A stretch of DNA of 64,000 nucleotides from Branchiostoma belcheri (taxonomy: Eukaryota > Chordata > Leptocardii > Amphioxiformes > Branchiostomatidae), in contig NW_017802602.1 of the NCBI RefSeq assembly GCF_001625305.1, positions 4,719,539 through 4,783,538 on the forward strand. The letters run 5' to 3'. The stretch's first letter is position 1; each line of letters starts with the position of its first letter. Of this stretch, positions 12,801 through 24,800 are shown in pieces. The notes under the pieces are model-generated. The model made no database searches. It saw nothing but the letters and a program-made list of their open reading frames with translations, and was not told the origin of the DNA. A program made the position numbers and the translations under genes.

Positions 12801-15800
12801 GGAATGGTGTTGTTGTATATATTAAGTTTAAAGACATAATCTCTGTTAATCATACTTGCATACTGTATTTTTCAAAATTATTGTTAACTGTCATAATTCT
12901 ATGTTTGGCTATATATATTAGTAACCTTTAATTTGATGCTCTTAATTCAGAACTACTGTATAAAGCAAATAGTGGGTGTTAGTAGAAGTGTGGATAGGTT
13001 TATATGTAGAACTATAGAAACACAGTAGGGAAATCTATATGTCAGAAATCTATACTTTTTCACAAGTTTGATATTATCAAACTTGTGAAAAAGTATAGAT
13101 TTCTATGATATACCTTTAATGCTTAATGTATTTTTTATTATTATTAGGCCACATCAATTTGTTGGTTCTCGGATTTTTTCAGGAAGAATATGAAGCGACA
13201 GGAAAAAAAATAAGCAGGTCTAGGCAAACATTGTACTAAATGCTACAATTATAGGAGCCATAAGTCAACACAAAAGGCTGTGTTAATATATAATATTATA
13301 ATTATATATGTTATTAAACAGCGAATTTTGAACTTTTAATCAAACCACCGCACTGGAAAAACTGCAACAACTAGGAAGAAAAGGACTTTCCTCAACTGTT
13401 GGGAGCAAAATATGAGCATTTTTGAGTTGATTCAGAACCAGAATTTTTTTTTGCAAATCAGAAAAAAGACGAATCCGAGAACAAAAATTTAAATTGGTGT
13501 GGCCTTACGTGAAGTCTTTTGTCTTAACCTTTGTTCTTTTTTCATATGATATTGTCTAGTCCAGACCTGTCTTCTTGGTCTGTAGTTTATTTTACAGTAT
13601 ACAGTGCTCCTCCCCGGGAACCATCAAATTAGGGATGTCCATTTTACCGAGTGGTGGATTATCACACATCTAGCCAGTCAGAAAGACATTCATGCGGCCA
13701 CACGCCTCCTGCTGATTGTGCCTATTCATGCGTCCGGTTCGCACGTACTTGTAGAACGACCGTAATGTGTTGATTGAAGTGATTAGGTTTATAGCGCATT
13801 GATGCTTTCGACTGCCAGCAGAGGTTGTGTTTGGTGAAAGAAAAAGTCCAGTGCTAAAAAGAAACCCCGATAGAAAAGTCTAAAAACATGCCAAAAATAA
13901 CCCCAAACAGCGAGATGCTAGACTGTTTGAGAGCATGAACCAACAGATATAAGAACTCTCCCACACTGTTCATGTGTGGCCTACTCAATAACTATGGACT
14001 GAAACCCTGACTGCTGTCTTCTTACTGTAATGACTGATTTTTAACGATACTGATATGTTCACGGTTTTCACGGTCACTTCTGTACCGTGAACTCATCAAA
14101 CCGCTAACACTCCTTCGCCCCAAACAGCAATAAATCATTCACATGTTTTTCATGTAACGATGTTACGTATATTTGAAAACAAATGTGCTACTGTTAAGTA
14201 TCAAAATTATTATAATGCTATAACTGATATTAGAAATCATATTATGAGACACCGAATCGAGTGTCAAGCCGTGAACATGACTTGAACCGTGAACATATCA
14301 GTACATGAACACCTCAATTTTTCTCACACCGTGAAATTTTGAAGTGAATTACAGTAGTACATGTACAAATGCACACTGTTTTGTATCAAATGTCAACAAT
14401 GATTGTCCTATTGTCTTTAACCTGAGTGTATATTTACTGGTCTTTTAATAGTGTGCAGGTAATACATTCTAAAATAATTTACTTATTTTAGAATGTATAG
14501 TATTACCTGTATTTTTTAATATATCGATGCTTTCTAACTTGGTAAACTTTACAATTTACAATACTTGGTTTTTAACTGGGAAGGACCAATAAAACCATCT
14601 TGAATCTTGAACCCTGTTTGCCTTGCTTGACTGACCTTGCGTAGCTCCTGTGTGGTGAGTTGACTGACTCCCTCCTGCTGGATCCCCTGGTCCATGGCGT
14701 GGACATCCTCCAGGTGCTTCAGCAGACGTCTCCTCAGCAGGGACTTGGGGAGGTACGGGTTCAACAGCAGCACTCGGCTCAGATAACCCTGCCATGGACA
14801 GAACAGGGTTCCAAATCCATTTTTGGGAAAAGGTGCACTGGTGCACCAAAACACACAAATTTTCTTGGGTGCACCATATAAAATATATTAAAATAGAATG
14901 TCAGCAAAAACTAATTAAATATGTTTCATTTTAAAAAAAAGTATAATTACAGTAACAATGATTTTATTATTTTTCTGACACTTAGATGTTATTGCATATG
15001 CTGTATACTACTAAATGGAATACATTTAACAGCTTAACATACATGTAAACCTACAAAAATATTTGGATGCATGCGCAGAAAAAAAATTTTGGTGCACCCA
15101 GCTTTCGAGCCCTGCAGAAGATACATGTAACGTTACATGCAGGTAATACATGTATTAGGCCACACCAATTTGATTTATTGGTTATCAGATTCGCCTGCTG
15201 AATTTTTTTCTGATTTGCAAAAAAAATCCATGGCAGCATGACTACTAGAACCAGCAGGTAGCCTGTAGGGATGGTTTCCTGGGAATGTCGGACGACTCGG
15301 ACCATTACCAACTCGGCCCAGACAACTCGGTACACATCGAGAGGCAAAGTCGTCACTCTCCTGTACACTGAATAACTAGACTTTTTTGGATCCCGTTTTA
15401 TAGCCAAACAATTCAATAGTTCTGTTGTCTAACAAAATATCACAGACAGTCTCGGTTAAAGCCATGTTGATTGCCCAAGCGCAGACAGGTTTTGACTTTA
15501 AAAAAACCTCAAAGTCTACAGATCGAAGTTGTCTAACAAAAAGACGCGGTTGATTGCCCAAGCCCCGGTGGTTTGGGACTTCAAAAAATCTCATAGTCAA
15601 CATGGTTGATTTGGTGGTGGGCCGAGTTGACCAGGGCGGTGGGCCGAGTTGACCAAATTTGTGATGGGCCGAGTTGGTATTGGTCCGAGTCGTCCTGATT
15701 CCGTTTCCAGGCTAGCTAGCTTTACATACCACGTACCACATACATACATGACAGTCATCAGTCATCAGATGTTTCGAACACTGACGCCGCTTCGAACATC

Positions 15801-18800
15801 AAACGCTTCCGCATTGATTTGAAAAAGTCAACCGCCAGGACTGATGGAGACAGCTCACCAGTGGGAGGTGGTGTTTTATACACTGCGGGCCCGCCACCCC
15901 GAGGGAATATTGAATCAAGGGCCGAAATTCCTAATGACAGGTGGATTCAACTGACAAACCCACTGGTGAGGCATACCATTATTACCATCGTACAAGGTGT
16001 GTATTTTTAAACATACCAGCTGTGTCCTGGACAGTCTGTTGAAGTGAAGACCAGGATGTGAGAATGTGGGGCGGACTCTCAGGATGGCAGCAGGGGAGGG
16101 ACTCTCCTCTCGTAATGTCTGTCATCACATCAAACCACAAACATAGTCATGCAGCAATTTACCTTTTCTTGCATAAGAATTCTTCCTGCAGGAATTCCTA
16201 CAACTTCTGTAGGAAGAAATTTTCAATATGAATAGTTTTTATTACTCATTTAAGTTAATAGCATTATTCATAACTTTACGTCATACATTTATTGTATTTA
16301 AAATATTAGCATGTGCCAAAATTGAAATTCCAAACTTAAAGTGGGGAGTGTTCCTTGCGGATATGCCAAGTATTGTCACATTCAATTCATCTAGAGTTTT
16401 TTTAGTTTGCTACCAAGTACAATGTATCTGAAAACACAAACATTCACACACGCAGACACACACACACACACACACACACTTGTACACACACACACACACA
16501 CAAACATACACACACGCACACACAAACACATTCATACACACATGCACGCACACACATGCACATGAACACACACACAAAAAGAGAGGACAGAAGTTGACTA
16601 TAATAATTGAGAATGTGGAAACATCAGTAAGACTTACACTTGCGCACAGTTCTTCTAGTTTGGTTCTATCTCTGGAGTCTCCCACACGTGGCAGTTTTCT
16701 CTGCAGAGCCTGTACAATACTGGGATAGTACGCTGCTCTCTCCATGTGGTAACTGTGGAAGAAAGTCACCTTCTGCCCTGCTGACCAAAACTGGGACGAC
16801 AACAGCTGCTGGGGGTAAAAGTAACTGGAAATAAAAACATTCAGATGTTCAGAAAATAACCAGTAAACATTCAGTTGTTGTTGCTATATATTATAACTGA
16901 GTTCCACGACCTCATACCTTCACCAAATGATGTTAACCCTTCCGGTTGACGAATTATACAATTTTAATCATTGATTTTGCAAAAAAGAGCCTCATTTGGA
17001 GGGATTACATCTCAGTTGATCATGCATATTCTCCACCCAACGACAGCCTTATCTTAACAAAATAGGCTATATTCTAGCACTTCCTCATAATTATGCAAAT
17101 GAGGCCATAATTTGAATAAATTATCTTTATTGATGTTCACCTTCACTTAACTTTTAAATGCAGCAAGTATGAAATTCCCAGCAATTACAACTATAAAATT
17201 ATAGTAATTTTCCATTAATTATGCAAATTAGGTCTTCATTTACATAATCTGTATCCTCAGATGTTTTTCTCGTTCTCAATTACATGTCACAAGTGTTTCA
17301 TAATGCTATTTTTGAACGAAGCAGATTTATAGAGTTTCCTCATTAATTATGCAAATTAGCCCTTGATTTCCATAATTGTCATTTGATTATGTCAAGCATC
17401 ACTTCAGCTACCAAGATCGCGAGATATTGAAACCGGAAGTTCTGCGCCGAGCTTTATAGTAAAAATTCAACTACTAACAGTAAAACCAACATGATTATTA
17501 TAACAATATGTACAAGTAATATTAAACAATGTTGCCGTATTCACTACTATACCTGACATTTGACAATAAATACTTTTAGCTGTTAGCTTCTAATATACTA
17601 AAAAAAGTAAACAAAAGAAAGAATGGGGGACCTAATATAGATCCTTCAGTGGAACCCGTGCAGTAACGTTAACATTACATACCATTTTCTCATGATATGC
17701 CCTACTTACATGTATAGTGAAGGAAGACTATTGACCTAGTGTAACAACAAAATAACATAACCTAACATAAGTAAAGAAATATTCAATGTACTTCTATCAT
17801 GCCCGACTCGGTATCTCTCCACGTACTAGGCCATTTGTACAAAAGTTAATGTAATATTTCAAAATTTATTTCATTTGTGCGAATTTTCGACGCTTATTCT
17901 CCAACCCCACCCCAACACACACACACACGGAACAAGACGGATTTTCGAAAGAGTGGTCATACATGTACATTATTATGAGTCTCATATTGTCGGCTCTCCC
18001 CGGGTATACTGGTTACTTATGCATTCAAAGGGAGCGAAAACCTAAACATAGATCAGAATTGCGTTCAAAACAGACACTGCACAAAAAGTTGAGTTTACCA
18101 AAGGTTGTAAACTCAGGTAATGTTTACTTTGTACACAGTACCTGGCTTACAATGGTAATAAATATAGGTCAATTGCAGTAACTCCTTAGCAACCCTTTTT
18201 TAAGTCCGGTATTTATATCTACTTCACCTTCATTTATTACCATTGTTAAGTTCAGAAGCGTTTATTTAAGAAAACAAAGTAAACATTACACAACTATATA
18301 CAGGTATCAGTAAATCTAGGTTTTTGTGCAGTGAGACTACACAATGTCCACACAGGAGCATTACGGTTGTGGCTGTAGTCTGCTTATACATGTACCTACT
18401 GTGCCCGACTGTGCTATAAGGATATCGTACTGTTGGAAGTAGTCGGTAAGTTTGCATTCGCCATTCCTCGTCTCTACCATGGGGTCGTGTGGCGTAACAA
18501 CAGAGCATACAGCTTGGAACCAAGAGGTCCCGGGTTTGAATCCTGACATGCCATGTCATTGTCATTTTCTGGACCTTTATCATGGCCAATGTAGAGGACA
18601 AACGCATTAACTTCGGACAAGAGACAATAGGCATACTCATTTTCACCTGAGTTAAGTAAGGAAAGCCGTGTAAAGTGCACTTCCCAAGAGCACATACACG
18701 TACAAGATCGTGGTATCGCAGGATTCGAACTCAGGACCTCTTGATTTCATTAGCCCAAACGCTCTGTCGTTATGCCACACGACCATACGGTGGAGAATTC

Positions 18801-21800
18801 GGTTCGGAGCGACGCAGTAAAATCATGTATTTGACCATTTATTCTGACGTTATAAGCATATTCAGCACTCGATAGTCCACAAGATCATGCTTTGAACTGG
18901 TGCTCAACAGACCCTTAGTGTATGTTTGAGTTCAGACGGATTTATAAACTGTACTTTGAGTTGAGAAATCCATAACTTAGAATAGATGCTAGACATAACC
19001 TAATTTCCATAATCGATTATTATATATAATAAACATTTAATGAAGCTAAAGTTGATTAGACGCCAATAGCTGAGATTTTGTAACAATCTCAGAAAGAACA
19101 AAAATTGATGTCAACGAACGTCGATGAAGGTTATAGACATCCAGGTAATACGATACGCCAAAAAGCAGTTACTCAAGCAACAGTTTACTGGATTTTTTAC
19201 AATTTTGGAAACGGTCAGACGTTTCAGCTAGCATCCACTAGCTTTCATCAGTGATGTCAACGAAGTCAAACATTACAACAATGATTTTCAATTGCTGTAA
19301 TATATTACTTAACTTAACATTTGTATGCTTGCAAGTGTGTTCTAACTTTATGTAGTACTTATGAAATTAGAGTAACTTCTGGGTAAAAATCATTTATAGA
19401 AGAACTATGTTTTGTTTACTAGGAATGATCAATGTTTCTAATTTATAGGTGACTGTGTAAAAGAATGAAGATTCTACTATCAATCCTAACTCTTCTCGCC
19501 TGTGGAGGAATTGGCTATTACATGTACATGATAACAGTCGTGTATGAAGATAGGATACCACTATCCCCAATGCCACAACCCAAGAAGATGGACAACAGGT
19601 AATCAGTGTTTTATGATCAGTCTTTTATCAGTAAATATATCACTGACAATTCAGATCGATTTCCAAGTTAACGGAATTTGTCACAATTACGCAATATCGG
19701 GCTTGTGATGTCGTTCGTCCGTCAGGTTGACGAGGACTGCTTGTGGACTTGTGAACAGTATACATGACATTAGTCTCAATTTTTTATACTACTGTCAGTT
19801 AGTCTAAAAATACAACGATTTTTTTATACTGTGCAAAACGGGATGCCATACTGCAAATTCGAGATGAAGTACAAAGCATTTCAAGTCCAGATTTTGGAGT
19901 ATACCTGTATATTGGGATAAATTTGAAGACTTTCTCCATACAGAAAGACATATAACATACCAAAGGAGTTACATGTAGAGGACTTCTGGCGCTCTCTATA
20001 TCTAGCAGACCAACTCGCATGGTATGTTGTCTGTCTTTCTGGCCAATTTCTACTCTTCCAATCTCTTCTGAAGCCTGGTAAGTCTGTACAGCCAACACTA
20101 CGTAACGGCTTTAAAATATTCAACTCTGTTGAATCCCAGATCCAACCACAGCAAATCTATAGATACAACTCCTGTACAGGATTACAAGGTCATTGTCATG
20201 TGGACAAATTTGTGGGGTGTTCGACTGAAAGACGTTGGGCGCGAACTCTGCCCCTCCATGCCAGAGTGCGTCATCACAGGCGATCGCAGCCGGGTCGACG
20301 AGGCGGACGCCGTTGTGTTCCATGATGACGACCTTCGGACGGTTTATTCCGAACTCGCCATGCCACCAAGACGATATCCGCACCAATATTGGGTGTGGTA
20401 TACTAAGGAATGTCCAGCCAGACCAGCCAGAGGTGTCGATCTAGTGTCGTACAGTGGTGTATTTAACTGGACCATGACTTACAGAAATGACTCGGATGTT
20501 TTAGCTAGTTATGGCTCCACTAGCCTTGTCTATCAAGGGCTGGAAGAGACGGACATCTCTCCGGAAAAGGACTATACCGTAGGGAAGAAATATTTAGTAG
20601 TGTGGTTCGTCAGTAATTGTTACAAATACCTTCCTCGGTTTGCGTACGCGATGGAACTAGTGAAACACATTAGTGTGGACGTGTTCGGCAGATGTGGGAA
20701 AGCCGTGTGTCCAGGGAGAAAAAATAATGATTGCTCGAACAAAGTCATCAAACAGTACAAATTCTACCTGTCCTTCGAAAGCTACAAATGTAAGGAGTAC
20801 ATCACAGAGAAATTCTGGAGGAATGCTATTGGCAATGAAGTTGTTCCAGTAGTGTATGGACCAGGGAGGACGGATTATGAGAACTTCGCTCCTCCTGGTT
20901 CCTTTATCCATGTAGACGACTTTGATACGCCTAAGGACTTAGCAGATTACTTAAAGATACTTGATAGAGACAAAGAGAAGTACAATCAGTACTTCAGGTG
21001 GAGGATCCAGCCTCCGAAGAGTGCATTTCCCGAGGATTATGGTGGTTGGTGTAATTTATGTCGAAAGCTTCAGCAGGTACGTCCAACAGAGAGGAAAGTG
21101 TACACAGATTTAGATAGATGGTGGGAAGGGGAAAACCATGAGTTCTGTGAACCTCTTGTTCTCTTGGACCGTCGGGACCCTCTCAATAGCATACGTTTTA
21201 ACGGTGCACACCCCAGTCCTTCCGCGACCGGCGTCCATGGTAGTTCCTACTTATTTTGGAGTAGGTGTTTTTTAGTGGCCGTTCTGTGCCTAGTTACTTA
21301 GTGAAAAATCCTAGTGGTGGATGTAGGTCGATGTCTGTATCAAGTTCGACCCATATAGGCTGTGTTTGGTATTTTTTTGTCGGCGAATCTTCGCTTCCGG
21401 GTATCGCTCCGAGGCCGCAAACAGTGAAGCGTCCGGAGCGGCTAGGCCGATTACGTCATAGCTAGGGGCGCCTGACATGCCCCAGAAAATCCATTATTGC
21501 AATAATCTTTAGTTAGTACTAGAATTTTTTTCTAAATCTGGTACGTTATACAGTACGGTACATGTTTCCTTCCTATATAAATGTGATATGCGGAAAATTT
21601 TTTTCTTGCTGTACGGCGTCAATGAAAAACGCCTCTTAACTATTAGGTTTCAATGGGGGCAAGAAACTGGGGTGTGCCCCCTTAATAGGTGAAGTCCATT
21701 TTGTGCCATTGGGTCATCACCACCCCTTTATGAATGCATACGTATAATACAATAGGTGGAATTCTTTTCATCCTGTATCCTAGTGAACAAAAAACACCAT

Positions 21801-24800
21801 TGCCAAAAAACACCAAAGGGTCTCTGCAGTACCAGGGCCCGGTTCTGTGGAACCAACTTTCCAGGGAGCAAAGACAGCTCTCAACTTTGACATCTTTCAA
21901 AGACTCTCTGTGAGTGGGGCTTGTGTTACAAATGTTTTTACGATTGTTATGTATGTTGAGTTGAAATTGTAATGTATATTCTTGTTGTGTGTTTTCCCAT
22001 TGTATATTGTGCATTTTATATAATTATGTAACCCCAGAGATACCTGAAAACAGGTCAGTAGACCTGAGCGTACTACTCTGGTAAAATAAAATAAAATAAA
22101 TAAATTGCTGTGTATGTAGCAACATCCGTGAATAGTTTCATCAGGTCGGTAAGTCACTGAAATAATTATAATGTCATTATGTCAAGCATCACTCAAGCTA
22201 CCTACATGTACATACCAAAAATCACGATGATCCATCAATCGGTTCTTGAGTTATCCTCCTTTAAACATTTTTCAACAAATGCCCCTGCAGTTCCAGAGCA
22301 AGCAGGTGGGGGGGTTCAAACTCAATTCACTTCATCTCCAACACAAGAGCTACATCATACATGTAGTACATGACATATACCATGTAAATTTTGTGACCCT
22401 AGCATCATAGCATGCCTGGATCATAAGGTATCAAAACCGAAAGTTCTGCTGCAGTACCATGACAAGCCGCCAGGGGACCCAAAATCTAATCAGTTCCAGG
22501 TCTCTTCAAGTCCTACCCACCTACCAAATTATCAAAATAATCCATCCAGGCGTTCTTGAGTTATCGTGTTCACACACACACACACACACAGACACACACA
22601 CACACGAACGCCCCTGAAAACATAACCTTCTTGGCAAAGGTATTTAGTCAGTCAAAACTAAAAAGCAGACTTAGCAAAAAACATCTTATAAAATGTATGC
22701 CACAAATTGAACCTTCCACCTGGTGAACCACTGCGTTAGCCACACAGTGATTTCAGGGGTGCCAGAGTCAGACAATTTTACAGAATACAGTGCAGTTTTA
22801 CGGAATACAGTGCAATCGTATTAGTATACAGTGCAATTTTACAGAATACAGTAATTTTACATAATTAATTAATTAATAATTGCACATAATTTTAGAGTAA
22901 AATTGCACTGTATACTCTGGCACCCCTGGATTTATAGCATTACCATTGCAGACTCCAGGAAGAATAGTACTTAGGACATTTATGTGACAGTGACACTAAT
23001 GGAGATCCTAACAAACAAACAAACAAACAAACAAACAAACAAACACTTACATGAGTGGTAGGACCAGCAGCCATACAAACGGCAGTGAGGCCACCAGGAA
23101 CACAGGTAATGTCTTCAGCACATCCAGTTTGAACTAGGGAAGAAAAAGTACAAATAAAGCAACCACAACTTCCTCTAGGTACATAATCTATCATTAGAAA
23201 CTTTTGATTCAACTTCAATATTAAGACCATATTATGAAACACAATATAGTTGTCATAGCAACCCTTTAAATAAACTGAGCTACATGTAATTACTGTTTGT
23301 AAATTTATCTAATTTCTAGCAGTATTAAACTTAAATGGGGTACTCTCATCATTGACTGGCATCCACTAGATTTCTAGTGACAACTGATTGGCATTGACTA
23401 ATGCTAGTTTTCATTGAATTTGGATGACCACCATATATATATATATATATATTTGCTAAGTAGATTCTAGAGAAAGTAGTGGTCAGTCCGAAATTATGTT
23501 AGTTGGCAAACTTCTTAGACCAGACCGAAATCAGTGTGCAAGATGATATCATCCATAAATGTGATGATTGGCTGAAAACCACTTTTACACAGCTGGCTTT
23601 GTCAAATTGTTCAGGTACAGGTGCAGGTACGGATGTAGGTTACTGGTACACCTGGTACAGGTTTAGGTACAGGTGTAGACACAGGTGCAGGTATACAGGT
23701 GGAGGTGCAGGTACAGGAGTAGGCACAGGTGTAGACACAGGTGCAGGTACAGGTGTACATGTAGGTGCAGGTACAGGTGCAGGCACATGTGTAGGCACAG
23801 GTGTAGGCACAGGTGTAGGTACATATATGTAGGAACAGGTGCAGTTACATGTGTAGGTACAGGTGTACAATGTAGGTACAGATGCAGGCACGTGTAGGTA
23901 CAGGTGTAGGTACTGGTGCAAGCACAGCTGTAGGTACAGGTGTAGGCACAGGTGTAGGTACATGAACATATGTAGGTACAATGTACATGTGTAGACACAA
24001 GCGTAGGCACCTGTAGGTACAGGTGTAGGCACAGGTGTAGGTACATGAACATATGTAGGTACAATGTACATGTGTAGACACAAGTGTAGGCACAGGTGTA
24101 GGCACAGGTGTAGGTACAGGTCTGTAGCCTGATTAAAACACTTAACAGCTGGCTACCCCAACATCCATGAAGCCAGACAGCAAAGTCTGGTTTTACATGT
24201 GACTACAGAGTCTGTGTAAAACCAAAGTGTAAGCTGCACCATCACTGCAGAAATTCCACGAGTACTACACCTGTCGACAGCTGTCAATCTCCCTCCAGGT
24301 GAGCCTGCTGTAGTCCCTGCCCAGGGTGTGTTTGTGTCTCATGATGCCGACTGCAGTTTTCCCCTCTCTCCACGACTGAACAGCACCTGGACAGGCAGAC
24401 ACATGCCACACTTCTTACAAAAACAGCCGGTATGATTATACATGTCTGAAATACAAACAAAATACCCATAATAAGAGCGTCCTTTCCTTTTTTGTGGAAT
24501 ACAGAAAATTCTATCCCGTCTCAAAATTGTCAGTAAATGACAAATGGAAGCCACTTGAACTGGAAGGCACAATTTTACACAAAGATATCAGGCCCTTAGC
24601 AAAGCTTAAGCATAACACCAGTCTTACACATACAAATGTACAGTCAACCTATCTTTTTCTGTAATTTACTAGAAAAAGTTTGTCCTTGCACTGCAGTCAG
24701 ATACTGTTAGCATGAGAGGACCTCTTGTAAGTGTTATGAAAACCATAAATATCATTCTTGCTTGCAATAGAAGGCAAAACATCTCTGGAAAACTATTGGC

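Noticed and set aside
20129-20139. Start of the fucosyltransferase at 20129
   Set aside because: The codon there is TTG, not ATG. An upstream exon with a proper ATG and signal anchor joins in the right phase.
23640-24105. Several long Cys/Thr/Val/Pro-rich open frames
   Set aside because: They follow the 6-, 12- and 18-bp period of a minisatellite and are open on both strands. No gene signal.
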